Shown here: piece after piece, positions 1 through 8,606 of the stretch
Numbering within the stretch: the stretch's first letter is position 1
Layout of the letters: each line of letters starts with the position of its first letter
Origin: DAOVVL01 sp965603095
GTDB taxonomy: Bacteria > Pseudomonadota > Alphaproteobacteria > Rhodospirillales > Magnetovibrionaceae
DNA length: 42,964 nt
Direction: 5' to 3'
Assembly: GCA_965603095.1 (NCBI GenBank)
Contig: CBFDBQ010000011.1
Span: 1-42,964 of the forward strand
Program-made: the position numbers and the translations under genes
Notes under the pieces: generated by a model
What the model was told of the DNA's origin: nothing
The model's database searches: none
What the model saw: the letters and a program-made list of their open reading frames with translations, nothing else

Positions 1-1618
1 ACAACTCATCATGCGGGATGACGTGTGTGCGCGCACGGTCTTCGTAGTTATGAACAGCAAAGCTATCTTCATCTGTTCCACGAACAGGTTCCTTTGAATA
101 TGTTGCTGGATCCAAATGGCGCTGATGTAGTTCGCCAAGCAGGTTAAAGTGATGAACATCAACCTTGGGGCGTTGATCATCAGGATGTCCGGCCAACATG
201 TGGTCGATACTTTCAGCGGCAATTGAACCGTGGCCAATGGCGGTGGTCAAAAGATGCGGACGGATAATATCGCCACCGGCGAAATGCTTTTCGTTGCCTT
301 CGCCTTTTACCTGATAAACCGGATTAATGGCTACAAAGCCATTGCCGCTATCGATTTTTTCAAGACCATCAGCTAAATCACCCATTTGACCAATGGCTGA
401 AACAATAAGGTCGCCTTCGATTTCAAATTCGGTGCCTTCGGTTGGAATCGGTTTCATGCCATCCATTGTACATTCGCACATTTTAAGGCCACGGGCACGA
501 CCGTCTGCGTCTTTCAATACTTCCAAAGGCATTACACCGCCTTTGATGTCAACGCCTTCGTGTAGCGCATCATCGCGTTCGCGTTCGGTGGCAATCATTT
601 TATCAACCGGGAACAATGAAGTCAGGGTTGACTGCACGCCTTCACGGTCAAGCACGCCACCGACATCGTGTGCGGTGTGGCCGAGCAGTACTTCTTCGGT
701 CTTGGCCTGTTCATATTTGGTCGAAACGTGACCAAGACGACGCGCAACTGAGGCAACGTCAATAGAGGTATCGCCGCCACCAACCACGATAACTTTTTTC
801 GCAGTATGCAACAAAGCGCCTTCGTTAAACGCGTCAAGGAAATCAACACCGGTAATGCAGTTTGGCGTTCCTTCAAAACCAGGAGCGGGAAGGGGGCGGC
901 CTTTTTGTGCGCCCACTGCCCAGAAAATGGCATCGAAATCTTTTTCTAGCTGTTCAACGGAAATATCGGTTCCGATTTTAACATTGGTTTTGGCAACAAC
1001 GCCAATGTCTAGAATACGCTGAATTTCAGCATCAAGAACGTCGCGCGGTACACGATAGCCGGGAATGCCGTATGCCATCATACCGCCAAGTTTTTCATGG
1101 CGCTCAAAAACGGTTACGGCGTGACCTTTTTTGCGTAGGTAAAATGCAGCCGAAAGTCCACCCGGGCCACCACCAATAATGGCGATTTTTTTGCCGGTTT
1201 CTTTTTCTGGGCCCTTGAGCTTTAGGTTATTTTCAATTGCCCAATCGCCAACGTACTGTTCCAGCGCATTGATGCCGACATAATCGTCAACTTCGTTACG
1301 GTTGCAACCATCCTGACAAGGGGCAGGGCAAACGCGACCCATAACAGAAGGAAAAGGGTTGGCTTCAGCCATGCGGTCAAATGCATATTCTTGCCACACC
1401 TGGCCTTCAACGGGTGATTTATCCTGACCGCGGGCAATCGCTAGCCAGCCGCGAACATCGTGTCCAGAAGGGCATGAACCCTGACAAGGCGGTGTGCGAT
1501 GCACATAGGTTGGGCATTTGTGTGACCAGCTGGCGTTGAAGATGTCATCTTGAAGATCATCCCATTTCTGTTCGCCCTCTACGTAACGCGTCCAAGATAA
1601 AGATTTTTCCGCTGTCAT
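1..1618 (-). CDS. dsrL: DsrL, NAD(P)H-dependent iron-sulfur flavoprotein of the Dsr pathway (3' end cut by the window)
   Basis: The first 539 codons of a GltD-like flavoprotein are visible, and the frame is still open at base 1. The N-terminal part has two cysteine clusters of the glutamate synthase small-subunit type (residues about 35-50 and 95-107). An FAD-binding IIGGGPGGLSAAF and a later NAD(P)H-binding VVGGGDTSIDVAS follow. The start is an ATG at 1618, 51 bases after the dsrK stop, so it is the ninth gene of the dsr operon. In sulfur oxidisers DsrL binds DsrAB and couples sulfite formation to NAD(P) reduction. Family members are about 650 residues long, so roughly 110 residues, including the expected C-terminal ferredoxin-like part, lie outside. 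I see no frameshift. Confidence 0.93.
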   Translation of the reverse strand, partial: MTAEKSLSWTRYVEGEQKWDDLQDDIFNASWSHKCPTYVHRTPPCQGSCPSGHDVRGWLAIARGQDKSPVEGQVWQEYAFDRMAEANPFPSVMGRVCPAPCQDGCNRNEVDDYVGINALEQYVGDWAIENNLKLKGPEKETGKKIAIIGGGPGGLSAAFYLRKKGHAVTVFERHEKLGGMMAYGIPGYRVPRDVLDAEIQRILDIGVVAKTNVKIGTDISVEQLEKDFDAIFWAVGAQKGRPLPAPGFEGTPNCITGVDFLDAFNEGALLHTAKKVIVVGGGDTSIDVASVARRLGHVSTKYEQAKTEEVLLGHTAHDVGGVLDREGVQSTLTSLFPVDKMIATERERDDALHEGVDIKGGVMPLEVLKDADGRARGLKMCECTMDGMKPIPTEGTEFEIEGDLIVSAIGQMGDLADGLEKIDSGNGFVAINPVYQVKGEGNEKHFAGGDIIRPHLLTTAIGHGSIAAESIDHMLAGHPDDQRPKVDVHHFNLLGELHQRHLDPATYSKEPVRGTDEDSFAVHNYEDRARTHVIPHDEL

Positions 1619-1669
1619 TTTATTTTTTCCTTCTAGTTATAAACTTTTTATTTTTTTTGTATTGCTTAC

Positions 1670-3172
1670 TTAAACTGTTTCTTTGGCACCCATCTGGATT
1701 GCTTCGCTTACCAGTTGATGCACACTTACAATCATATCCATGTCAAAACCGTAGTACGGCATGACTTTGGTGAATTGGCTTTTGCAAATGGCGCATATAG
1801 CGGCCATGTGTGTTACGCCGTGATTATCGATAACGTCTTTTAGGGCCTCCATACGGGGCAGTGCGCCTTTAACGCGCAGTTCCATCAAATCATCGGTCAA
1901 AAGGCCGCCACCGCCACCGCAACAGAATGTTTTTTCGCAGGTGGTTTGTGGATCCATATCAACAAATTTGTTGACCGATGCTTTTATTACTTCGCGGGGG
2001 ATTATAAATTGCCCGCCTTCCATGTTGCCCATGCGGGTGGCGCGGGCAACGTTGCAGCTATCGTGGAATGTAAGAACCTTGTCGTCATTGGCTGATGCAT
2101 CAAGCTTGATACCGCCATTTTGGATTAGCTCATGGGTTACTTCCAAAATATGTTGGGGAACCGGATATTTAGGGTCAAGAAAATCCCATGGCCCAGCAAG
2201 GGTGTTTAGGAATGAATACGCAACACGCCAAGCATGGCCGCATTCACCAAAGACAATACGCTTTACACCCAGATCAAGTGCCGCTTTGCGGATACGGTTT
2301 GAAACCTTGTGCATTTGTTCGTACGAACCAATGAACATGGCAAAGTTTGCGGCCTCGGAAGCATAAGACGATACGGTCCAGTTAATACCAGCCTGATGGA
2401 ACACCTTGCCATAACCAATAAGTCCATCAACATGGGGTTCAGCGAAAAAGTCAGCAGATGGCGTAATAAGCAAAACATCGGCGCCTTCCACATCGACCGG
2501 GTATTTTACTTCAATACCAGTTTCTTCTTCGACGTCTTCTTCAAGACCCTCCATGGTATCGATTAACGCCGGGCCGGGCAGGCCTAGGTTGTTGCCGATA
2601 ACGTGTACCTTGGCCAATATTTCGTTGGAATATTTTGTACCAACACCAATGTGATCCATGATGTCGCGTGCGGCCATGGAAATTTCGGCGGTATCAATGC
2701 CATAGGGGCAAAAAACTGCGCAACGGCGGCACTGTGAACACTGGTGAAAATATTTATACCAGTCGTCCAGCATTTCTTTGTTCATTTCCTTGGCGCCAAC
2801 CAATTTAGGGAATAATTTACCAGCGGTGGTGAAATGGCGACGGTAAACCGAACGCAAAAGATCTTGGCGTGCAACCGGCATATTTTTAGGGTCACCGGTG
2901 CCAAGGAAATAATGGCATTTATCGGTGCAGGCACCGCATTTAACGCAACTATCTAGATAAACTCTTAGTGCTTTATTTTTTTCTAAAAGCTCACCCAGTT
3001 TTTCAACTGCTTTTTCTTCCCAGTTATCGACAAGCTCACCGGGGAAACCAAGTGGCTCGTTGTGTTCGGGCTTGGCAATATACGGCTGAGAGTGCGCCAT
3101 GGCACCTTCTTGAATCTGAGGGTTGTCCCTCAGTTCGCGAAATTCAGGAGTTTCGAATTTTTGGTCGGCCAC
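1670..3172 (-). CDS. dsrK: DsrK, cytoplasmic iron-sulfur subunit of the DsrMKJOP complex
   Basis: A 500-residue HdrD-like protein. Two [4Fe-4S] ferredoxin motifs are visible, CVKCGACTDKC near residue 76 and CSQCRRCAVFCPYG near residue 145. They are followed by the catalytic CCG-type cysteine signature: CGECGH, then HDSC, then TFCCGGGGG in the C-terminal half. The family oxidises or reduces the DsrC disulfide/trisulfide and passes electrons to the membrane partner DsrM. The gene lies 47 bases after dsrM and 51 before dsrL. Length and motif order are normal for the family. dsrJ, dsrO and dsrP are not in the window and may follow dsrL to the left. Confidence 0.95.
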   Translation of the reverse strand: MADQKFETPEFRELRDNPQIQEGAMAHSQPYIAKPEHNEPLGFPGELVDNWEEKAVEKLGELLEKNKALRVYLDSCVKCGACTDKCHYFLGTGDPKNMPVARQDLLRSVYRRHFTTAGKLFPKLVGAKEMNKEMLDDWYKYFHQCSQCRRCAVFCPYGIDTAEISMAARDIMDHIGVGTKYSNEILAKVHVIGNNLGLPGPALIDTMEGLEEDVEEETGIEVKYPVDVEGADVLLITPSADFFAEPHVDGLIGYGKVFHQAGINWTVSSYASEAANFAMFIGSYEQMHKVSNRIRKAALDLGVKRIVFGECGHAWRVAYSFLNTLAGPWDFLDPKYPVPQHILEVTHELIQNGGIKLDASANDDKVLTFHDSCNVARATRMGNMEGGQFIIPREVIKASVNKFVDMDPQTTCEKTFCCGGGGGLLTDDLMELRVKGALPRMEALKDVIDNHGVTHMAAICAICKSQFTKVMPYYGFDMDMIVSVHQLVSEAIQMGAKETV

Positions 3173-3219
3173 TTATTTAAATCCTCAAAAAATAAAACTT
3201 CTTATTTACTCAGCAAAAC

Positions 3220-3960
3220 CTAAGCCTCGCGGTCAGCATCCATGTGTGCTGCCCATGGCGCAAGATGCCGTTTTTCACGGGCATCATCCACCTGCGTGCG
3301 CGATGGGCTAAAAAATACACCCGGTACATGCAAAAGCTTGCTGAATGGAAACACAATCATCAATGTTACAACTGCACCTAGGTGAATAAGCAATGGCACA
3401 TCCGCCGGAAGGGGCTGCAAGTCAAATCGCAATAGGCCCAAGAAAAATACTTTGACCTGAATAATATCGGTGCGGGCAACGAATTTCATTCCCAAGCCGG
3501 TTGCGCCAATAAGTACCAATAACGCCAACATTAAATGGTCGGATGGGCTAGAAATATAGCGAATGCGCTCGACCAGAAAACGTCTTGCCCATAGGCCCAA
3601 AAGGCCGGCAACCATTGCCATGCCACCGTAAATTCCAAACGGCTGAATAAACACAACCCAACTCCATGTGGGGTCGATAAAATAACGAAGGTGACGCACA
3701 AGTGCCAGCAAAAGACCGGCGTGGAAAAGTATTGCCAGTATCCATATCCAGCGGTTGGATTTAAACAGGCTTTCAAAAAATGTAACTTCGCGCATCATGC
3801 GAAAAACAACACCAGTTCTGGTCATTGGTGCAGGCATTATCGGAATCTTTAGCGGCGATGGTGTGGTCGCATATGATTTGACCTTTAGCGCAACGCCAAT
3901 AATTAAAATTGCAGTCGCAAAGTAAAAAAGAACCGCATAAATAATTGTCAGTGCCGACAT
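3220..3960 (-). CDS. dsrM: DsrM, membrane cytochrome b subunit of the DsrMKJOP complex
   Basis: A 246-residue NarI-like integral membrane protein with about five hydrophobic segments (near residues 4-25, 72-95, 105-125, 142-160 and 193-212). Histidines inside the segments, such as the one in LFHAGLLLALVRHLRYF, fit b-heme ligation. It should exchange electrons between the quinone pool and DsrK. It sits between the dsrC 3' hairpin and dsrK. The ATG start at 3960 is followed directly by the first TM segment. Identity rests on the fold together with the operon position, because NarI-like proteins are not specific on their own. Confidence 0.92.
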   Translation of the reverse strand: MSALTIIYAVLFYFATAILIIGVALKVKSYATTPSPLKIPIMPAPMTRTGVVFRMMREVTFFESLFKSNRWIWILAILFHAGLLLALVRHLRYFIDPTWSWVVFIQPFGIYGGMAMVAGLLGLWARRFLVERIRYISSPSDHLMLALLVLIGATGLGMKFVARTDIIQVKVFFLGLLRFDLQPLPADVPLLIHLGAVVTLMIVFPFSKLLHVPGVFFSPSRTQVDDAREKRHLAPWAAHMDADREA

Positions 3961-4031
3961 GTCCCGTATGCCCTCAAAATGTTTGTTGATTTTTTAAAAA
4001 TGAAAAAACAAATATATATAAATAATTATAG

Positions 4032-4071
4032 AAAACGGAGGGTGAGGGGAGAAAATCCACCCCACCCTCCG
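4032..4071 (-). terminator. Strong hairpin with short U-run directly after dsrC
   Basis: On the minus strand a 9-base-pair stem is formed by CGGAGGGTG (4071-4063) and CACCCTCCG (4044-4036), with further GGG/CCC pairing inside it. TTTT follows at 4035-4032. It starts ten bases past the dsrC stop and lies before dsrM. It could partly terminate transcription or protect the 3' end of a dsrC mRNA. DsrC is needed in large excess over the other Dsr proteins, which would explain such an element inside the operon. Confidence 0.75.
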
Positions 4072-4080
4072 GGTAACTGA

Positions 4081-4416
4081 TTATACGCAGCCAGTAGGCT
4101 TAGGCAGACCAGCAACTTTGCATGCCTGCTTAGCAGGGCCGTATGGGAACAGTTCGTAAAGATATTTGTTTGAACCCTTTTCCGGGCCAAACTTTTTCTT
4201 TACTGCTTTAACCAGCACGCGAACGGCTGGAGCAATCTGATATTCGTTGTAGTATTCACGCAAGAAATCAACAACGGACCAATGCTCCTCGGTCATTTCC
4301 AAACCTTCGGCATCGGCAATGATTTGTGCAAGATCACGGTTCCACTGCTGAACGTCAGTGATGTAACCTTCTTCGTCGTGTTCGATTTCTGCGCCGTTTA
4401 CACTATATGCAGCCAT
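4081..4416 (-). CDS. dsrC: DsrC, sulfur-carrier protein
   Basis: A 111-residue TusE/DsrC-family protein. The C-terminal arm reads ACKVAGLPKPTGCV and so keeps both functional cysteines, the penultimate one and the one about ten residues before it. This marks a true DsrC rather than TusE, which lacks the upstream cysteine, or the regulatory DsrC-like paralogs. DsrC accepts persulfide sulfur from DsrEFH and presents it to DsrAB; the resulting trisulfide is handled by DsrMK. An SD-like AAGGAG precedes the ATG. It lies 76 bases after dsrH and is followed by a strong hairpin. Confidence 0.97.
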   Translation of the reverse strand: MAAYSVNGAEIEHDEEGYITDVQQWNRDLAQIIADAEGLEMTEEHWSVVDFLREYYNEYQIAPAVRVLVKAVKKKFGPEKGSNKYLYELFPYGPAKQACKVAGLPKPTGCV

Positions 4417-4492
4417 TTTTAAGTCTCCTTTGGTTTTAATATATTTCTGTTTAATTCTTTAATTCTGTTTAGCCCTTTAATTCTTGGGGGGC

Positions 4493-4795
4493 CTAAAGCC
4501 AGGGGGTAACGCCGTCATTGTCTGCTGCAAGATCGACGAAACCTGCGTAATCGACAACTTTAATGCCGTCGATCAACTGGCTTTCGGCAAGACCGCGGGC
4601 TTTCATGTCCGGGCCAAGTACGTAAACCGAGTTGTCCTTTGTGGCACCGGAAACTTGATCAGAAACCGACGTGCCATTGATTGCGGCGTAAACACCATCT
4701 TCCATCAGAAGAATAGCGCTGCCTTTTTTGGCTAGACGCAAGCAGCTTTCAAGGCCGTTACGTTCAAAGGGTGATTTGTTAACTGTATGAAGCAT
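4493..4795 (-). CDS. dsrH: DsrH, subunit of the DsrEFH sulfurtransferase
   Basis: A 100-residue protein of the DsrH/TusB family. Cys18, in GLESCLRLA, is at the usual conserved place. DsrE2F2H2 hexamers transfer sulfane sulfur to DsrC; the presence of dsrEFH marks the oxidative type of Dsr operon. The gene lies 13 bases downstream of dsrF, so translation is probably coupled. Length is normal for the family. Confidence 0.94.
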   Translation of the reverse strand: MLHTVNKSPFERNGLESCLRLAKKGSAILLMEDGVYAAINGTSVSDQVSGATKDNSVYVLGPDMKARGLAESQLIDGIKVVDYAGFVDLAADNDGVTPWL

Positions 4796-4808
4796 TTTTT
4801 ATATTCCC

Positions 4809-5231
4809 TTACCCGCCAATAACTGCATCGGAAGTATCCAATACGTCTGCTAATTCTGCGCTTGAAAGAACCTCAACCTCAATTTTGAAGTCATCGGTTG
4901 TAAGGCCACGGGCTTCCATAGATTCTTTTTCAACGATGATGCGCCAGTTCATGTCCATGTCTTCGTCTTCGTCGGCGTCTTCTTTTTCCATTTCGATGAT
5001 GCCATAGGTCGGAAGAAAGCATTTCATTTCAAGATCGGCTGTGTCTTGATCTTTTTTGATTTGAAAAACACCGTCATCAACAAAAACAATGTTGGCATGC
5101 TGTTCGAAAGCTGCGGAAATAAGAACACTTTCCAGAACCTCTAGCGCATAAATAGTGCCATATGGCGCCTTGCGGTTTAGGTAGGTAATGGTCTTTTTTA
5201 CGCCTTCGGTTTCAAAATTGTATTCGGTCAT
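4809..5231 (-). CDS. dsrF: DsrF, subunit of the DsrEFH sulfurtransferase
   Basis: A 140-residue DsrF/TusC-family protein. An in-frame ATG at 5252 would overlap the end of dsrE. The ATG at 5231 is preferred because AAGGAG lies seven bases before it, which puts dsrF ten bases after the dsrE stop. The middle of the protein carries an acidic stretch (KEDADEDEDMD), longer than I would expect and probably a surface loop. DsrF is a non-catalytic structural subunit in characterised complexes. Confidence 0.93.
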   Translation of the reverse strand: MTEYNFETEGVKKTITYLNRKAPYGTIYALEVLESVLISAAFEQHANIVFVDDGVFQIKKDQDTADLEMKCFLPTYGIIEMEKEDADEDEDMDMNWRIIVEKESMEARGLTTDDFKIEVEVLSSAELADVLDTSDAVIGG

Positions 5232-5241
5232 TTTATTCTCC

Positions 5242-5601
5242 TTAATCGCCAAACATCATAAGACGGTCAGTTCCCATTGCGGCTTCGGTCAATTGACCAA
5301 GTCCGGAAATGCGAAAACCATCCATAAGATTATCTTCAACGATTCCGCGGCGAAGGCCGGCTGCGATACAAACTACTAGGTCAACACCTTTGTCAGCAGC
5401 AAGATCGCTCCAGCGTTTGACCACATTGCGGTCATCTGCCTGCGGGGCGGAAAGCTTGTTAGCGTTATAAACGCCATCGTAATAGAAAAATACGCGGGGC
5501 ACTTCATGACCTTTTTCAAGCGCAGCTAAAACAAATTTGTAAGCTGAGTCTGAAGCCTGATGCGTGAACGGCCCTTCGTTTACTAGAATTCCAAATTTCA
5601 T
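5242..5601 (-). CDS. dsrE: DsrE, catalytic subunit of the DsrEFH sulfurtransferase
   Basis: A 119-residue DsrE/TusD-family protein. The active-site cysteine lies in LVVCIAAGLRRGI near residue 78, matching the catalytic Cys78 known from Allochromatium DsrE. This subunit takes up persulfide sulfur and hands it to DsrC. It is separated from dsrB by 78 bases that contain a G/C hairpin, so it may sit on a separately stabilised part of the operon mRNA. Confidence 0.95.
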   Translation of the reverse strand: MKFGILVNEGPFTHQASDSAYKFVLAALEKGHEVPRVFFYYDGVYNANKLSAPQADDRNVVKRWSDLAADKGVDLVVCIAAGLRRGIVEDNLMDGFRISGLGQLTEAAMGTDRLMMFGD

Positions 5602-5633
5602 TAATAATATTCCTGATATTTATTCGTTCTTCA

Positions 5634-5658
5634 AGGGGGCGGCGAGTGGCCACCCCCT
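5634..5658 (-). other. Intercistronic hairpin between dsrB and dsrE
   Basis: AGGGGG (5634-5639) pairs with CCCCCT (5653-5658), and GG/CC continues the stem inside. No U-run follows on either strand, so it is more likely an mRNA-stabilising or processing hairpin behind dsrAB than a terminator. Such an element could raise DsrAB levels relative to the genes downstream. Confidence 0.55.
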
Positions 5659-5679
5659 GTCGAAACAATCGTCTTTTAT

Positions 5680-6762
5680 TTATAGATGAACGTGGCTCGA
5701 TGCGTTCAATGCATTGCGGCCACCACGCCAGTCTTCAATGTGGAACTTGGTGAATGGCAGGCCAGTTAATTCAAAGAACTTGGGCCAGCCAATACGATCG
5801 ATCCATTCGTTCATGCGTTCCCAAGGTTTTCCACCTTCTTTGTAGGCATAAAGTATTTTGAGAACAATCTCGGTTGCTTCCGGCCAACGCGGTGCGCTGT
5901 TAGGAATTCCTGCAACTACCAATTTGTGGAAGCTTGGCTTGGAACGGGTGGATGAATGTTTACCACCAACCCAGATAGCCAGTTTTGAATGTTCAGGATC
6001 GTTAATTTGCATCGGTGGGCACGGCGGGAAGCACGCACCACAGCAAATGCATTTCTTTTCATCAACTTCCAAAGTTGGTTTGCCGTTAACCAATGCTGGG
6101 CGAATAGCCGCAACTGGGCAACGGGCAACAACTGCTGGACGTTCGCACATGTTAGAAACCAAATCATGATTAATGATTGGTGGCTTGGTGTGCTGAATGT
6201 TAATGGCGATGTCACCTTGTCCGCCGCAGTTAATCTGGCAGCATGATGTGGTGATTTTAACACGGTTTGGCATTTCTTCATGCTTGAACTCGTGATACAT
6301 GGCATCCATAAGCGATTTAACAACACCAGAAGCATCGGTGCCTGGAATATCGCAGTGCAACCAACCTTGGGTATGAGAAATCATTGATACCGAGTTACCG
6401 GTACCGCCAACTGGGAAACCTTCGCCTTCTAGTTTTTCAATAAGCGGCGTTACCTTGCTTTCATCGGAAACGGTGTATTCGATGTTTGAACGGGTAGTAA
6501 AACGAACATGGCCATCGGCAAATTCGTCAGCAATGTCACATAGCTTGCGGATGGTGTGAATATCCATCTGGCGCTGGGTGCCTGCTTTTATTGTCCAAAC
6601 TTCGTCGCCTGATTTAGCAACATGATGCAAAACGCCAACTTGGGGGCGATCATGCCAATCCCATGCACCGTAGTTTTTCTTCATGGCTGGATGCATGTAC
6701 TGCTGTGGATCTGGAACACCACATTCATCTGGCATCCGCGGTGCTTCTTGAGCCTCACTCAT
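5680..6762 (-). CDS. dsrB: DsrB, reverse dissimilatory sulfite reductase beta subunit
   Basis: A 360-residue sulfite reductase subunit of normal length. Visible motifs are TTSCCQINCGGQGD (siroheme/cluster region, near residue 175) and the ferredoxin insertion CICCGACFPPCPP (near residue 240). DsrA2B2 with DsrC oxidises sulfur on the DsrC trisulfide to sulfite in the cytoplasm. It follows dsrA after 63 bases. The protein sequence alone does not prove direction; the oxidative direction is inferred from dsrEFH and dsrL in the same operon. Confidence 0.97.
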   Translation of the reverse strand: MSEAQEAPRMPDECGVPDPQQYMHPAMKKNYGAWDWHDRPQVGVLHHVAKSGDEVWTIKAGTQRQMDIHTIRKLCDIADEFADGHVRFTTRSNIEYTVSDESKVTPLIEKLEGEGFPVGGTGNSVSMISHTQGWLHCDIPGTDASGVVKSLMDAMYHEFKHEEMPNRVKITTSCCQINCGGQGDIAINIQHTKPPIINHDLVSNMCERPAVVARCPVAAIRPALVNGKPTLEVDEKKCICCGACFPPCPPMQINDPEHSKLAIWVGGKHSSTRSKPSFHKLVVAGIPNSAPRWPEATEIVLKILYAYKEGGKPWERMNEWIDRIGWPKFFELTGLPFTKFHIEDWRGGRNALNASSHVHL

Positions 6763-6825
6763 TTTTTATTCTCCAAACTTAACAAACATAAATAAAATTA
6801 TTAGCTAACAAAGAAAGCCGCATAC

Positions 6826-8079
6826 TTATTCAGCAGCAGCAGATCCTTTGCGGGCATTCCATTTTGCAACTTCTTCGTCCCAACCGTCCATGCGAACGTA
6901 TGAGCTGGTGCGTGGGTGAGCGACCATGTTGGGGTCAACATCAACACCTACACCTTCGATGAAGTTTACAAGACCGATGCGTTCAATCATTTCACCGGTG
7001 CGTTCATGTTCGAGCGCATTATCGGCAAAGAATTCAAGAACGTTTTCGGAAAGCTCAACCAGCCACTCGTAATCTTCTTCTGAATCCATTTTGTGGAAAG
7101 GAATAAGAACGGTGCCCATAAGGTCGCCAATTTTAAGTGTACGTTTGCCACCAACCAAAATGGTTACGCCTTTTTCATCACCAACGCTAAGCGCTTTGGT
7201 GCAGACGTTGATGCAATGCATGCACTTAACGCAGCTTTCGTTGTCGATTTCGAGGGTGTCGTCATCGTTCAATGAAAGTGCACGGGTTGGGCACATGTTA
7301 ACAACCTGGTCATTGAAACCTTTGCGACCAAGCGTCTCAACGATTTTTTTGATTTCGTCTTGTTTTACCTTGATGTCATCTTTCCATGTACCAAGAACAG
7401 CAAAATCAGAACGGTGAGATGCGTTAACGCAATCGTTAGCACAACCAGAGAATTTGGCTTTAAATTTGTATGGAAGTGAAGGGCGATGCATATCATCAAG
7501 CATGTTGTTGATAACCATACGCATGGCTTTCGCTTCGTCATAGCATGACTGTTCGCAACGGGCGGAACCTACGCAGCTCATGGATGTACGAACGCCGGCA
7601 CCGGCACCACCAAGGTCAAATCCCATTTCGTTCATTTTATCAAAGGCAGGCTGAACATTGTCAGAGGAAATGCCCTGCATCATGATGTCGCCGGATTGAC
7701 CGTGAAGAGCAATAAGGCCTGAACCATATTCTTCCCAAACATCGCAGAGCTCACGAAGAACTTTGGTGTCATAATGCATGCCAGCTGGTGGCATGATACG
7801 CATGGTGTGGAATTCTTTGCTTTCGGGGAATTTGTCGGAAACTTCGGAAAAGCGAGGGATAATACCTGCGCCATAACCGCGAACACCAATGGTGCCGCCT
7901 TTCCAATAACCTTTGCGAGTTTCGTATGAGTGTTCAAGCTGTCCCAAAAGGCTTTTAACCATTGGTGAATATTGCTTGTCCTCATCATCGGCAAGATGTT
8001 TCAGGCCGGTAATAAAGCTGGGCCATGGGCCGCTTTCTAGTTGATCTAGAAGGGGAGTTTCGGGTTTTTTTGTAGCCAT
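6826..8079 (-). CDS. dsrA: DsrA, reverse dissimilatory sulfite reductase alpha subunit
   Basis: A 417-residue sulfite reductase subunit. The siroheme-[4Fe-4S] ligands are visible as SCVGSARCEQSCYDEAK and FSGCANDCVNAS, and the ferredoxin domain as CVKCMHCINVCTKA. It is the first gene of the operon. The ATG at 8079 has GGAG about nine bases upstream. The leader upstream (8080-8400) holds several hairpins, the last of which is an intrinsic terminator on this strand, so expression may be controlled after initiation. Confidence 0.97.
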   Translation of the reverse strand: MATKKPETPLLDQLESGPWPSFITGLKHLADDEDKQYSPMVKSLLGQLEHSYETRKGYWKGGTIGVRGYGAGIIPRFSEVSDKFPESKEFHTMRIMPPAGMHYDTKVLRELCDVWEEYGSGLIALHGQSGDIMMQGISSDNVQPAFDKMNEMGFDLGGAGAGVRTSMSCVGSARCEQSCYDEAKAMRMVINNMLDDMHRPSLPYKFKAKFSGCANDCVNASHRSDFAVLGTWKDDIKVKQDEIKKIVETLGRKGFNDQVVNMCPTRALSLNDDDTLEIDNESCVKCMHCINVCTKALSVGDEKGVTILVGGKRTLKIGDLMGTVLIPFHKMDSEEDYEWLVELSENVLEFFADNALEHERTGEMIERIGLVNFIEGVGVDVDPNMVAHPRTSSYVRMDGWDEEVAKWNARKGSAAAE

Positions 8080-8162
8080 TGTTTTTTCTCCGCAAAGTTA
8101 TTTGATTAATTACCGGCTTAACGGCCAGTAAATATAATGAGTAACAAGAGAATAACGCGTAT

Positions 8163-8191
8163 AAAAAAAGGGGGGTTAACCAACCCCTTTT
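8163..8191 (-). terminator. Intrinsic terminator in the dsrA leader
   Basis: On the minus strand AAAAGGGG (8191-8184) pairs with CCCC (8173-8170) and the first four bases of a seven-T run (8169-8163). It points toward dsrA and ends 84 bases before the dsrA ATG. No annotated gene lies upstream on this strand. It therefore either ends a small RNA or acts as an attenuator in the dsr leader. Confidence 0.75.
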
Positions 8192-8400
8192 GAGAGACCT
8201 CTTGCTTTTGGCCTTTGGTGCCATACCTATTATGTAGGTAGCGTTGCACGCAAGGTCGTGTTTTTTTAGTACATTATCCAATTTAGGGGGGTTCCACGTC
8301 CCCGTTACAGCCAACACCTGTTATTTTACTTTTTTCTGTTTATTTTCTACCGGGGCTTTTTGTTACTTGCGCCCTCTGGCAGTGAACGGGTATTCCCGTT
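8192..8400 (-). ncRNA. Candidate structured leader or small RNA upstream of dsrA
   Basis: Reading the minus strand from 8400 to the terminator at 8191 there is a row of possible stems. They are AACGGG/CCCGTT (8400-8385), CTGCC/GGTAG around a GGGC/GCCC stem (8382-8348), GGGG/CCCC near 8290, CACG/CGTG near 8255 and ACCTA/TAGGT near 8230. A stem of GGTGTT with GGCACC could enclose the last ones. I do not recognise it as a known riboswitch or as 6S RNA. No convincing reading frame fits. The 5' end is a guess, and the stems were found by eye without energy calculation. Confidence 0.35.
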
Positions 8401-8606
8401 TTCTGATCCTTATTTTCAATATTTATAATATTACGTCAATCTAATATGTCTATGGTTAAAGAGCCTTATGGTGTAAATTTATGGTCAATCCTTTCGTTTC
8501 AGACACTTGTGAGTATAAAAAATTTCATAATTTTTGAAAAAAATGACCGAAAATGACCTATTTTACCTATTCTGATGTTTTGGAATCGATTGTATTTACC
8601 CTTTAA

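Noticed and set aside
1..1618. A possible pseudogene because many short frames appear in the dsrL region
   Set aside because: The frame is open without interruption from the ATG at 1618 to the window edge; the gene is only cut by the window.
7985..8317. A 110-codon minus-strand frame overlapping the dsrA start
   Set aside because: It runs through the terminator hairpin and the dsrA leader, overlaps dsrA in another frame and has a random composition.
8163..8400. 6S RNA, SRP RNA or tmRNA in the dsrA leader
   Set aside because: No conserved core of these RNAs could be recognised and the neighbouring genes are not the usual ones; it is left as an unassigned structured leader.
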